Shown: in pieces, positions 31,526 to 39,247 of the stretch
How the letters are laid out: every line of letters begins with the position of its first letter
Position numbering within the stretch: the stretch's first letter is position 1
Assembly: GCF_900096565.1 (NCBI RefSeq)
Contig: NZ_FMYP01000039.1
Span: 1-39,247 of the forward strand
Source: Williamwhitmania taraxaci
Lineage (GTDB): Bacteria > Bacteroidota > Bacteroidia > Bacteroidales > Williamwhitmaniaceae
Length of the DNA: 39,247 nt
Reading direction: 5' to 3'
Notes under the pieces: model-generated
Told to the model about the DNA's origin: nothing
Seen by the model: only the letters and a program-made list of their open reading frames with translations
Database searches by the model: none
Position numbers and translations under genes: made by a program

Positions 31526-32335
31526 ATGACTATGTTTTTTAACGCCGACAATAAATCAGGAAGAATTGCAAAGGAGGATGTTCGTGATTTTCTTGAGCAG
31601 GCAACAAACAGTTTGTATCCATCGCGGTGCGGCAGAGTATATCGAATATACAGCCAAGCTACCCTCAGGCGTAAACTCATCAAGTTGCTGGAGCCATTGG
31701 CTTCGCGGATGGATAATTCAATTGATGTGGTGAGTAGGGCTTTTTTTATGCGAGTCCCTTTTCTTAAGGTAGATATGGATGATGATGCCAAATCTATTGC
31801 CGAGAACGATCCTGCTGCTAGCGGAATTGCGGAGGTTATTTTAGCTTACCCGGGTTTTTATGCCATAATGGTTTATCGACTAGCTCACGAACTATTTAAA
31901 CTGGGTGTTCCGATGTTGCCACGCATGATTACCGAACAGGCCCACTCAGCTACCGGAATCGATATTCACCCTGGTGCTATTATTGGAAAATCGTTTTTTA
32001 TCGATCATGGAACCGGAATCGTGATTGGGGAGACTGCTATTATTGGCAATCGGGTGAAACTTTACCAAGGAGTTACTATTGGCGCGCTAAATGTATCAAA
32101 GGCAATGGCCGCCGTAAAGCGTCACCCAACCATTGAGGACGACGTGGTAATTTACGCAGGCGCCACTATTCTTGGTGGCTCAACCAAGATTGGGCACGAC
32201 AGTATTATTGGTGGAAATGTTTGGTTAACCGAGAGTATTCCGCCATCCTCACTCGTTTATCATAAGAGTGAAGTTCGGATTCGCCAGAGAGCAGTATCCC
32301 CGGAACAACAATTCGTGCTAGATTATTCAATCTAA
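31526..32335 (+). CDS. Serine O-acetyltransferase (CysE/EpsC-like)
   Basis: A 269-residue enzyme that should acetylate serine with acetyl-CoA to O-acetylserine, the cysteine precursor. The N-terminal helical domain (about 1-140) includes 'DPAASGIAEVILAYPGFYAIMVYRLAHEL' in parts. The C-terminal left-handed beta helix has hexapeptide repeats: 'GIDIHPGAIIGKSFFIDHGTGIVIGETAIIGN' (in parts, about 150-180; catalytic His in 'FIDHG') and 'VVIYAGATILGGSTKIG'. The N-terminal half resembles the EpsC branch in Bacteroidota. The cysK-like gene follows after 38 bases, making a two-step cysteine operon. The terminator 21 bases upstream probably controls it. Confidence 0.92.
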   Translation: MTMFFNADNKSGRIAKEDVRDFLEQATNSLYPSRCGRVYRIYSQATLRRKLIKLLEPLASRMDNSIDVVSRAFFMRVPFLKVDMDDDAKSIAENDPAASGIAEVILAYPGFYAIMVYRLAHELFKLGVPMLPRMITEQAHSATGIDIHPGAIIGKSFFIDHGTGIVIGETAIIGNRVKLYQGVTIGALNVSKAMAAVKRHPTIEDDVVIYAGATILGGSTKIGHDSIIGGNVWLTESIPPSSLVYHKSEVRIRQRAVSPEQQFVLDYSI

Positions 32336-32373
32336 TTTAAGATTTTAACAATCAAAGAAGTAAAATAATAGAT

Positions 32374-33279
32374 ATGAAAGCAAATACAATTCTCGATTTG
32401 GTGGGTAATACACCACACCTTCAAGTCTCAAAACTCTTTCCGAATTCCGAAGTGTGGGTAAAGATTGAACGAGGTAATCCGGCCGGAAGCATCAAGGATA
32501 GGATTGCGTTAGCCATGGTTCGGGATGCCGAAAAGCAAGGTATACTACGCCCCGATTCGGTAATTGTTGAGCCTACTTCGGGTAATACAGGTATTGCCTT
32601 GGCAATGGTAGGCGCAGCCCTTGGCTACAAGGTTCTCCTTGTCATGCCCGAATCAATGTCCATTGAGCGGCGAAGGTTAATGGCAGCCTACGGTGCCGAG
32701 CTGGTGCTTACTCCTCGCGAAAAGGGAATGAAGGGTTCAATCGAAAAGGCTCAAGAATTGGTTGGCGAAACGCCAGGTGCCTGGATGCCTATGCAGTTTG
32801 AGAATGTTGCAAACCCGGCAATTCATGCCGCAACCACGGCGAAGGAGATATTGGTCGACTTTCCTGAAGGATTCGACTATTTGATTACTGGCGTTGGAAC
32901 AGGTGGTCACATTTCAGGGGTGTCCAAGGTTTTGAAGGAGCATTTCCCCAACATTAAGGTGGTGGCCGTAGAACCATCTGATTCTCCTGTAATCAGTGGT
33001 GGAAATCCTGGCCCTCACGCAATTCAAGGAATAGGGGCAGGTTTTGTTCCTAAAAATTATGATGGCGCACTTATCGATCGCGTAATTTCTATCTCCAAAG
33101 ATGATGCCTTCGAAATGGTAAGAAAGGCAGCCCGGGAAGAGGGATTGCTATTGGGTATTTCCTCCGGTGCATCGCTAGCGGCTGTCGGGGAAATTTTATT
33201 GGAGCAACCTAATGCCCGCATTATTACTTTCGCCTACGATTCTGGTGAACGCTACTTGAGCGTAGAGGGGCTGTTTTAA
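32374..33279 (+). CDS. Cysteine synthase (O-acetylserine sulfhydrylase)
   Basis: A 301-residue PLP enzyme that replaces the acetyl group of O-acetylserine with sulfide to give cysteine. PLP lysine Lys41 lies in '[12 protein letters not shown]', and the phosphate loop is '[10 protein letters not shown]' (67-76). '[13 protein letters not shown]' (about 176-188) is the second PLP-phosphate loop and '[10 protein letters not shown]' is near the end. CysK or CysM cannot be separated safely by eye; the short length fits CysM-like forms as well. It forms an operon with the upstream acetyltransferase and ends at the hairpin 33282-33318. Confidence 0.94.
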   Translation: MKANTILDLVGNTPHLQVSKLFPNSEVWVKIERGNPAGSIKDRIALAMVRDAEKQGILRPDSVIVEPTSGNTGIALAMVGAALGYKVLLVMPESMSIERRRLMAAYGAELVLTPREKGMKGSIEKAQELVGETPGAWMPMQFENVANPAIHAATTAKEILVDFPEGFDYLITGVGTGGHISGVSKVLKEHFPNIKVVAVEPSDSPVISGGNPGPHAIQGIGAGFVPKNYDGALIDRVISISKDDAFEMVRKAAREEGLLLGISSGASLAAVGEILLEQPNARIITFAYDSGERYLSVEGLF

Positions 33280-33281
33280 GC

Positions 33282-33318
33282 AAAAAAGCCTCTGCAATTA
33301 TTTTGCAGAGGCTTTTTT
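33282..33318. terminator. Bidirectional intrinsic terminator
   Basis: A 16-base perfect stem (33282-33297 with 33303-33318; core GCCTCTGCAA) with loop TTATT and flanking A and T runs, serving the cysteine synthase gene and convergent glnS. Confidence 0.93.
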
Positions 33319-33341
33319 GTCAATATATGCTAATGCCTGAT

Positions 33342-35042
33342 TTACTTGGCAGAAATCTTTGCCCAACTGTCCTTTAGTGTGGTTGTGCGGTTGAATACCG
33401 GTTTCCCAGGTTTAGAATCCTTGTCCACGCAAAAGTAGCCAATGCGCTCAAACTGGAACTTTTCCAAGTTTTTTGCTTCTGCAAGGCTGGGCTCAAGATA
33501 GCCTGTTACCACCTTCAATGAGTCGGGGTTGAGGTTAATCTTCCAGTCTTGGCCTTCAGGAACATCCTCCGGGTTTTCGCCCAGGAACATGCGATCGAAG
33601 AGGCGCACCTCGGCCTTAACAGCATGTTGAGCCGAAACCCAGTGGATGGTTCCTTGAACCTTGCGTCCGTCGGGCGAGTTACCGCCGCGTGATGCTGGGT
33701 CGTAGGTACAGTGTACTTCGGTAACTTCACCATTGGCATCCTTCACTACACTTTCGCACTTTATAAAGTAGGCGTAGCGGAGACGTACTTCTTGGCCGGG
33801 AGCCAAGCGGAAAAACTTTTTAGGAGGAACCTCCATAAAGTCGTCACGCTCGATGTAGAGTTCGCGGCTAAAGGAAACCTTGCGCTTGCCTGCAGTTTCA
33901 TCTTCAGGATTATTAATGGCGTCCATCTCTTCAACAAGACCTTCGGGATAGTTGGTAATAACCACTTTGAGCGGATTTAGCACAGCCATGCGGCGCTCGG
34001 CCCGTTTGTTGAGGTCTTCGCGTAAGCAAAACTCCAAAAGGGATAGGTCGATAACGTTGTCGCGGCGGGCAATACCCACCTTATCGGCAAATAGACGGAT
34101 CGATTCAGGTGTATAGCCTCTGCGGCGTAATCCGCCGATGGTAGGCATGCGAGGATCGTCCCATCCGTTAACCAGTCCTGTTTTTACTAGTTCAAGGAGT
34201 TTGCGCTTGCTCATTACGGTATTGGTAATGTTGAGGCGAGCAAACTCTATTTGCCTACTTGGGAATATCTCCAACTCCTTAATAAACCACTCATAAAGAG
34301 GACGGTGAACTTCAAACTCGAGGGTGCAAATAGAGTGAGTAATTTTTTCGAGAGAGTCGCACTGCCCGTGAGCGTAGTCGTACATGGGGTATATGCACCA
34401 CTTATCGCCGGTGCGGTGATGGTCGGTGTGTATGATGCGATACATTAATGGATCCCGGAGTAGCATGTTTGGTGAAGTCATATCGCCCTTGAAGCGGAGA
34501 ACTTTTTCGCCATCCTTAAACTCGCCGTTGCGCATGCGGGTAAACAGATCGAGGTTTTCCTCCACTGAACGGCTACGGAATGGACTCTCTTTTCCTGCTA
34601 CGTTTACTGTTCCACGGTACTCGCGCATTTGCTCCTGGTTTATGTCATCAACGTAGGCCTTTCCTTTTTTAATAAGCACCACGGCCCATTCGTAAAGCTG
34701 TTCAAAGTAGTCGGAAGCGTAGTATTCTGCATCCCACTGAAATCCGAGCCAGTTAACATCTTCCTTGATGGAATCAACATATTCAACATCCTCCTTGGCG
34801 GGGTTTGTATCGTCGAAGCGAAGGTTGCATTTTCCACCGTATTTTTTCGCCAATCCAAAGTTGAGGCAAATAGACTTGGCATGGCCAATATGAAGATATC
34901 CGTTGGGCTCCGGGGGAAATCTTGTATGTACGCGACCAGCGTGCTTGCCATTTCGAATATCCTCTTCAATAAATTCCTCAATAAAGTTTAGCGAACGTCC
35001 TTCAACATTTTCGCTCAATCCTTCGGTGGATGCATCTTTCAT
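33342..35042 (-). CDS. glnS: Glutaminyl-tRNA synthetase
   Basis: A 566-residue class I synthetase that charges tRNA-Gln. HIGH motif '[15 protein letters not shown]' (43-57) and KMSKS variant 'VMSKRKL' with Met277. The C-terminal anticodon-binding beta barrels are complete, with '[23 protein letters not shown]' in parts. Its presence means tRNA-Gln is charged directly. A promoter candidate on the minus strand is TTTG (35099-35102), 19 bases, TATTTCGA (35072-35079). Confidence 0.98.
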   Translation of the reverse strand: MKDASTEGLSENVEGRSLNFIEEFIEEDIRNGKHAGRVHTRFPPEPNGYLHIGHAKSICLNFGLAKKYGGKCNLRFDDTNPAKEDVEYVDSIKEDVNWLGFQWDAEYYASDYFEQLYEWAVVLIKKGKAYVDDINQEQMREYRGTVNVAGKESPFRSRSVEENLDLFTRMRNGEFKDGEKVLRFKGDMTSPNMLLRDPLMYRIIHTDHHRTGDKWCIYPMYDYAHGQCDSLEKITHSICTLEFEVHRPLYEWFIKELEIFPSRQIEFARLNITNTVMSKRKLLELVKTGLVNGWDDPRMPTIGGLRRRGYTPESIRLFADKVGIARRDNVIDLSLLEFCLREDLNKRAERRMAVLNPLKVVITNYPEGLVEEMDAINNPEDETAGKRKVSFSRELYIERDDFMEVPPKKFFRLAPGQEVRLRYAYFIKCESVVKDANGEVTEVHCTYDPASRGGNSPDGRKVQGTIHWVSAQHAVKAEVRLFDRMFLGENPEDVPEGQDWKINLNPDSLKVVTGYLEPSLAEAKNLEKFQFERIGYFCVDKDSKPGKPVFNRTTTLKDSWAKISAK

Positions 35043-35217
35043 GAATATGCTATTTAGTTTGATATCTCATTTCGAAATATGGGTATAACCCGAACCGACA
35101 AATTTAAAAGGATTTAGCGAAGGTTATTCCACATCTTCAAAAAAATGTGCACTTGAGTGGTCGAATTTTCTGTTTTTATGCGGATAGGCTTGTTGTTTTT
35201 GGATAGCATCCTTTTGT

Positions 35218-35225
35218 TACCTTTG
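35218..35225 (+). promoter_or_regulatory. -7 element TACCTTTG upstream of folB
   Basis: A perfect TAnnTTTG element 13 bases before the folB ATG. TTTG at 35198-35201 lies 16 bases upstream, slightly close. Confidence 0.6.
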
Positions 35226-35238
35226 CAAAAAAAGAAAA

Positions 35239-35589
35239 ATGGGCTTGATTTCAGTTGAAAACATGGAGTTTTACGCCTTCCATGGCTGCTTTGCAGCCGA
35301 AGCGATAGTTGGAAATCGTTTTTTAGTAGACCTTTGGATTGAGGAAGATGCATCGAAGTCGGCAGAAACCGATAATATTGATGATGCGGTGAGCTATTTC
35401 CATGCTTACCAAATTGTAAAGCAGCAGATGATGATTCGTTCCAATCTGTTGGAAAATGTCGGTCAACGTATTTTGGATGCTCTATATCGAGAGATGATCG
35501 GAATAAAGTATGCTAAGGTAAAGGTATCCAAGATGGCCCCTCCTATGGGTGGTCCTATCGAGAGGGTTAGTTTAACCATGGAGCGATAG
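35239..35589 (+). CDS. folB: Dihydroneopterin aldolase
   Basis: A 116-residue enzyme of folate synthesis that cleaves 7,8-dihydroneopterin to 6-hydroxymethyl-dihydropterin and glycolaldehyde. Family features: 'ISVENMEFYAFHGCFAAEA' (about 4-22, with the conserved Tyr and HG), 'VGNRFLVDLWIE', 'DDAVSYFHAYQIV' and 'NLLENVGQRILDAL' with the conserved Glu, then 'KVKVSKMAPPMGGPIERVSL' carrying the active-site Lys. The CWC gene follows two bases later. Confidence 0.94.
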   Translation: MGLISVENMEFYAFHGCFAAEAIVGNRFLVDLWIEEDASKSAETDNIDDAVSYFHAYQIVKQQMMIRSNLLENVGQRILDALYREMIGIKYAKVKVSKMAPPMGGPIERVSLTMER

Positions 35590-35591
35590 GG

Positions 35592-35810
35592 ATGGGCGTT
35601 ATAAAGTTCAAGGAGTGCCCCCGATGTATGCAATTGTTTGACTGCTATTGTCAAAGTGAGTATAAAAAATGCTGGTGCAGCGATGTTCAATTATCAACAG
35701 AGCTGCTGGTCTACTTAAAATCTAGCTATCAAAACTGCTTGTGTCCCAACTGCATTAAGGAGTTTTTAGAAAATGGCATTCCAAATCCTTTGGAAGATTC
35801 AAAAAAGTAA
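35592..35810 (+). CDS. Small cysteine-rich CWC-family protein
   Basis: A 72-residue protein with many cysteines: 'KECPRCMQLFDCYCQS' and 'KKCWCSDVQLS', then 'YQNCLCPNCIKEFL'. The 'CWC' triplet defines the Cysteine-rich CWC family, of unknown function; the CxxC pairs suggest metal binding (inference). It is two bases after folB and its stop codon touches the tRNA-Cys promoter -7 element. Confidence 0.8.
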   Translation: MGVIKFKECPRCMQLFDCYCQSEYKKCWCSDVQLSTELLVYLKSSYQNCLCPNCIKEFLENGIPNPLEDSKK

Positions 35811-35818
35811 TATCTTTG
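35789..35818 (+). promoter_or_regulatory. Promoter of tRNA-Cys, inside the CWC gene end
   Basis: TTTG (35789-35792), 18-base spacer, TATCTTTG (35811-35818), ending 14 bases before the tRNA. The -33 box is coding sequence of the CWC gene. Confidence 0.75.
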
Positions 35819-35832
35819 CACTCCGAATCAAT

Positions 35833-35906
35833 GGTCTCGTGGCCGAGTGGCTAGGCAGAGGTCTGCAAAACCTCGTACAGCGGTTCGAATCCGCTCGAGA
35901 CCTCCA
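35833..35906 (+). tRNA. tRNA-Cys (anticodon GCA), CCA encoded
   Basis: Acceptor GGTCTCG/CGAGACC, anticodon stem GAGGT/ACCTC with loop CTGCAAA (anticodon GCA), T arm GCGG-TTCGAAT-CCGC. Discriminator T at 35903, as is usual for tRNA-Cys, followed by an encoded CCA (35904-35906), unlike the tRNA-Lys here. Confidence 0.97.
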
Positions 35907-35913
35907 AATGAAG

Positions 35914-35940
35914 AACGCTCCCTACCAGGAGCGTTTTTTT
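35914..35940. terminator. Bidirectional terminator between tRNA-Cys and wzc
   Basis: Stem AACGCTCC (35914-35921) with GGAGCGTT (35928-35935), loop CTACCA, seven T on the plus strand. Confidence 0.85.
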
Positions 35941-35943
35941 ATT

Positions 35944-38292
35944 TTAGTTCTTTCCGAAAAACTTTTTGAATCGACTTTTCTTTTTCTCACCATAGGCATA
36001 TCCATAATGGTAACCGTAACCATAATATCCATATCCAAATGAGCGCAAGGTAACATCGTTGGCAACGATCGATATCTTCTTAATCCCTTTTTGAGTCAGG
36101 TCGTAGAGCGTTTGCTTAATCAGGCGAATGCGGCTAGTACGGTAGCGCACCACAAATAGAATATGGTCGGAAAAGGATGCCAGCACTAGTGGATCGGCAA
36201 CGAGACCAACTGGAGGTGAATCCACAATAATGATGTCGTATTGGTTGCGAAGCGACTTGAACATCTCCTCTGCCTTTGCTGAGTCAATTAGCTCCGTCGG
36301 ATTAGGAGGTATTGGTCCCGATGGTATGAGATCAAGGTTGGCGAATTTTGTTTTAAGAATAATACTTTCAAACGTAGAAACTCCGCTCAGAAAACTACTA
36401 AGGCCTTCATTATTCTCTATGCCAAAATTACTAAAGTCTGCAGGTTTCCGTAAATCAAGGTGAACCAAGAGCGTTTTCTTGTTTGCAAGCGCAAAGCTGG
36501 CAGCAAGGTTTTTGGAGATAAAACTTTTCCCTTCACCCGAAACGGACGAGGTGACAAGAATAACTTTTGTTCCGCCCTCAACCATCAAAAAGCGCAAATT
36601 TGTTCGAAGTCCCCTAAAAGAATCTGCTATGCGAGAGTTAAGATTTTCGTTTAGAATAAATGCAATTTCATCGGTATGAACAACATCTCCGGCATGGGGA
36701 TACTGAGAAATCTTGGCAAGTTGTTGTGCATCTTCCAGCTTGTTTACCAGTTCATACTTTAAGAAAATTAGTCCTGCCGGGATGGCTAACCCAAGAAACA
36801 GGGCAATCAGGAAGTTGAATTTTCCGTTAGGACTTACTTTCACTACCTGTTCAAGGCTCGGAGGATCAAGTATTTCGTTCTCCGGAAAGTTTGATGCTGC
36901 TGATATTTGCAACTCCGATCGCTTTGTAAGCAAAAACGTGTATATCTCATCGTTTAATTTAAACTTTCGTTGAAACGATAATAGTTCACGCTCCTTTTCA
37001 GGTATGCTGGATACAATAACTTGGTATCGGGTAAGTCGTTCTTCCAAGTTTTTTAATGAAATATTTGTCGAGTATATAAGTCCATCCAGGGTTTCCACAA
37101 TATTTCTTCGTCCTGATTCAATTTTCTTATCAATAGCACTGGTCAAAGGGTTATCCTTTTTTGAGTTGATTTGAATCTCAGCCCTTTCGGAGTATAGAAG
37201 CATTAAGTCGAGAACCAACTTGTTGAGTAACTCGTCGTTTATACCGATGGAGGAAGGTACAACTAACTTTTGGAGGTCTTCGTTTAGGGTTATTTGTTTC
37301 TTTAGGTATTCGAAGTAGTTCAGATTTACCTTTACAAAAGCCTTCTCTTTTTCTATTGTTCCAAGTGTCTCGTAGGCTTTTTGGGTTTCAATGCTGAGGT
37401 TGGTAGCCTGATTCTTACGGCGGAATGTTTCAAGGCTTTTCTCCGAAACTGCTAACGAGTCGGATACTATCTCTAGCTGATTTTCGATAAATTTAATAGT
37501 GTTTACAGCTATTAAGTTTTTCTTTACAACCTCTCTTTCTAAATACGAGGTAGTAAGAGAATTAAGGTAGTCTACTGCGCGTTGAGGTGATGGATCTTGA
37601 AACGATAATTTTATTACCGTAGAGTATTTATCTTCAGTAAAATCGATATTTGAGAAGTAGTTAGCGAGTGCTGCAGGTGAATTAAAAACAACTTGGTATT
37701 TTGTTTTCTCCTTAATTGTGCCTACAATGCTTGTGAACCTCAGGTTTAGTAAGTTTGGTAGTATAACTTCCTGTCCAATTGTTCCCTTTAAAGTAATTGC
37801 CTCGAGGTTTTTTGCTTTGTCTGAATTGGAGTATAGCTCAATGGAGCCATTCACTCCAACTGTTAGCGTAAACGTTCTGTTGTATAGGCGTGGATCAAGT
37901 GAAATAATCTCTGTTCTGAACGGTGGTGGGTATAATAATTTGTTAGTAAACCCATTCGATTCCATCCAAGTAGCTTCGAGAGGAAGATTCTTTGTTGCTA
38001 GGTTAATTAAGGCGTATGATTGGAGAATTTGAATTTGGTTTTTCACCTTAAAGGTGCTAGTCATAATACCGCCTCCTAGTAGCGAAAGAGGATCCATAAA
38101 AGAGGATCCTTGTTCGCTAACCAAAATCTTGGCATTTACCTTATATAACGGAGTAATTAACTTGTTTGCAGTAAATGCAGCAGGTAGCGCAAGTGCAAGG
38201 CTAATCACGAACCAATACCAGTGCCTCGCCAGAATATTTATCAGCTGGCTGAGGTCAAGTGTTTCCTCCAGTATGGTATCCTTATTTATCAT
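35944..38292 (-). CDS. Wzc-like polysaccharide co-polymerase and tyrosine autokinase
   Basis: A 782-residue inner-membrane protein that controls chain length and export of surface polysaccharide. The N-terminal Wzz domain has a first membrane segment (about 27-48) and the second near 515-535; the periplasmic part between them is coiled-coil rich. The cytoplasmic BY-kinase domain shows Walker A 'SSVSGEGKSFISKNLA' (about 580-595), Walker A-prime 'LVHLDLRKP' and Walker B 'IIIVDSPPVGLV'. The C-terminus has a cluster of eight tyrosines in 'GYGYYGYGYHYGYAYG', the autophosphorylation site. It overlaps the wza remnant by four bases (ATGA), so translation is coupled. Confidence 0.95.
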   Translation of the reverse strand: MINKDTILEETLDLSQLINILARHWYWFVISLALALPAAFTANKLITPLYKVNAKILVSEQGSSFMDPLSLLGGGIMTSTFKVKNQIQILQSYALINLATKNLPLEATWMESNGFTNKLLYPPPFRTEIISLDPRLYNRTFTLTVGVNGSIELYSNSDKAKNLEAITLKGTIGQEVILPNLLNLRFTSIVGTIKEKTKYQVVFNSPAALANYFSNIDFTEDKYSTVIKLSFQDPSPQRAVDYLNSLTTSYLEREVVKKNLIAVNTIKFIENQLEIVSDSLAVSEKSLETFRRKNQATNLSIETQKAYETLGTIEKEKAFVKVNLNYFEYLKKQITLNEDLQKLVVPSSIGINDELLNKLVLDLMLLYSERAEIQINSKKDNPLTSAIDKKIESGRRNIVETLDGLIYSTNISLKNLEERLTRYQVIVSSIPEKERELLSFQRKFKLNDEIYTFLLTKRSELQISAASNFPENEILDPPSLEQVVKVSPNGKFNFLIALFLGLAIPAGLIFLKYELVNKLEDAQQLAKISQYPHAGDVVHTDEIAFILNENLNSRIADSFRGLRTNLRFLMVEGGTKVILVTSSVSGEGKSFISKNLAASFALANKKTLLVHLDLRKPADFSNFGIENNEGLSSFLSGVSTFESIILKTKFANLDLIPSGPIPPNPTELIDSAKAEEMFKSLRNQYDIIIVDSPPVGLVADPLVLASFSDHILFVVRYRTSRIRLIKQTLYDLTQKGIKKISIVANDVTLRSFGYGYYGYGYHYGYAYGEKKKSRFKKFFGKN

Positions 38293-38930
38293 CTAAGGAG
38301 GATACTTACTATAAGAAGAATGGTTGTTGCTGACGAGAATGCTATTGCAGTAAAGTTAGAACCATCGATGTTTGATTTTGCTTTAAGAGGCTCAATATAA
38401 ATCATATCGTTGGGCATAAGGTAGTAGTAGTCCGAAGCAAGAATGTTTCTGTCGGTGAGGTCGAGCGGGATAACCTCCGATCCGCTATCTGTTTGGCGTA
38501 CCAACGTAACCTTTTTACCGTTACCGAAATTTTTCATGCCACCGGCCAAGCCGAGTGCCTGGAAAAGGTTGATTTGTTCCTTGTCGATGGTAAAAGAACC
38601 GGGACTGTTAACCTCACCAAGAACGGTTACCTTAAAGTTTACCAACTTCAATACTACCGTCGTTTCCTTGAAATACTCGTTTAGTGTTTTTTGTATTTGG
38701 TTTTTTGCTTCCTCTAGCGTAAGTCCTTCCACCAAGAGTTTGTTGATGAACGATATGTGTATGTAGCCTTCTTCGTCTACGGTAAAGCTGTTGAGGAACA
38801 TATAGGTAGGATTCACCAAACTTGGCAGGTCCGATTGAAAGAACTTAGCCGTTTTTTCATCTACACTAAATATTTTAATGTAAAGGTTATCCCCTTTATG
38901 AATTTTGTAGGATGACTTTCCCTTATTACC
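38289..38930 (-). pseudogene. Wza-like polysaccharide export protein, 5' end lost at an IS1380 junction
   Basis: The frame is open from 38930 to the stop at 38289 (214 codons) but has no usable start. It begins GNKGKSSYKIHKGDNLYIKI, which is the start of the Poly_export domain. The signal peptide and lipobox Cys of this outer-membrane lipoprotein are missing. A stop codon lies at 38931-38933. The SLBB domain ('VTVLGEVNSPGSFTIDKEQI', about 108-127) and a C-terminal membrane segment ('TAIAFSSATTILLIVSILLR') are intact. About 50 residues are missing compared with usual 260-270. A TTG at 38819 could start a shorter product but would not be exported. The missing 5' end may be beyond the element. 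Confidence 0.75.
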
Positions 38931-38957
38931 TTATATCCGCAACATAAAAGCATAAAA

Positions 38958-39032
38958 TAATCGGGAACCCCTGTAATAATAATCATCACAAGGCTTTCCC
39001 GATTAAAATATTTTCACCTACTTAGGTGAAAA
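38958..39032 (+). repeat. Two hairpins in the IS1380 leader
   Basis: A 10-pair stem with a 28-base loop (38958-39005), then a 9-pair stem with a 4-base loop (39011-39032) ending 11 bases before the transposase ATG. Stable leader hairpins can hinder translation of transposase from read-through RNA; that role here is inferred. Confidence 0.6.
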
Positions 39033-39043
39033 CATCGTAGCGG

Positions 39044-39247
39044 ATGAAAATTACATATTCTAGCGACACCATCAACTCTTTTGGCGGAATAAATTTTGCA
39101 GACAAAATTATCCGGGAGGCCTCTATTTACGACACCATAGACCAAACGCTTGGCATTCGGGGAGTTAAGGCACAGTATTCCTACAGTGATTTGTTTCGAT
39201 CCTACCTCATGCTGGTTTTATGCGGCGGCGAATGCGCCGAGGATATT
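39044..39247 (+). CDS. IS1380-family transposase (partial, right edge)
   Basis: The first 68 residues are visible, beginning MKITYSSDTINSFGGINFAD and including 'DQTLGIRGVKAQYSYSDLF' and 'YLMLVLCGGECAEDI'. This N-terminus, with the 'CGGECAEDI' segment, is typical of IS1380-family DDE transposases. The catalytic residues lie beyond the window. It is divergent from the broken wza gene. Confidence 0.85.
   Translation, partial: MKITYSSDTINSFGGINFADKIIREASIYDTIDQTLGIRGVKAQYSYSDLFRSYLMLVLCGGECAEDI

Larger units (their letters stand above)
38931..39247 (+). mobile_element. IS1380-family insertion sequence, left part (runs off the right edge)
   Basis: Starts near 38931, where the wza frame is broken, and contains the transposase start at 39044. 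Upstream of the transposase lie two inverted repeats. One has stem TAATCGGGAA (38958-38967) with TTCCCGATTA (38996-39005); the other is TTTTCACCT-ACTT-AGGTGAAAA (39011-39032). The exact terminus and target duplication cannot be fixed because the other end is not in the window. Confidence 0.7.

Overview
The window looks like chromosomal DNA from a member of the Bacteroidota, most likely Bacteroidales or a near relative. The evidence is the set of lineage-typical genes (GldH, DUF4270 lipoprotein, PSP1/RicT next to HolB, TonB-tailed BlaR1 peptidase, free-standing GT5-like protein beside panC, FadL-type porin) and repeated promoters of the Bacteroidota type (TTTG, about 19 bases, TAnnTTTG). Genus cannot be read from the sequence. 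Both edges fall inside insertion sequences: an IS4-like (DUF4372) transposase on the left and an IS1380-family transposase on the right.

Layout, left to right. 1-2.4 kb: a transposase fragment, a lone SiaC-like regulator and a FadL-type outer-membrane porin. 2.9-5.9 kb: three exported proteins (papain-fold C1 peptidase, SagB-type nitroreductase, and an unrecognised protein). 6.0-8.2 kb: a BlaI repressor and BlaR1-like sensor peptidase with two tandem dyad operators over the promoter. 8.3-10.4 kb: NfeD and flotillin on the minus strand. 10.5-12.9 kb: a LuxE-like ligase and phosphoglycerate kinase. 13.1-18.5 kb: a plus-strand run of holB, ricT-like, gldH, trmB, an alkyltransferase-like protein, Mrp and a NifU-domain protein. 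18.6-24.1 kb: minus strand, a FAD oxidoreductase, then the tight operon panC-panD-flippase-like-rfaE2-like-radA. 24.4-28.4 kb: GT5-like protein, DUF4270 lipoprotein and glmS. 28.5-35.6 kb: galE, tRNA-Lys(CUU), gltX, cysE-like, cysK-like, glnS, folB. 35.6-39.2 kb: a small cysteine-rich protein, tRNA-Cys, and a Wza/Wzc exopolysaccharide pair whose wza is cut at its 5' end next to the IS1380 element.

Most genes are housekeeping, in compact operons separated by strong hairpin terminators. The most interesting signal lies between gltX and the cysteine genes. A short reading frame at 31366-31446 encodes a peptide starting Met-His-Leu-Cys-Cys-Ile-Cys-Cys-Trp. It is followed by an intrinsic terminator just before the serine acetyltransferase gene, and a G-rich segment inside the frame can pair with the terminator's 5' arm. 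This has the parts of a cysteine-responsive ribosome-mediated attenuator. The BlaI/BlaR1 pair, with paired operators and an extra uncharacterised domain before its TonB tail, is the second candidate for follow-up.
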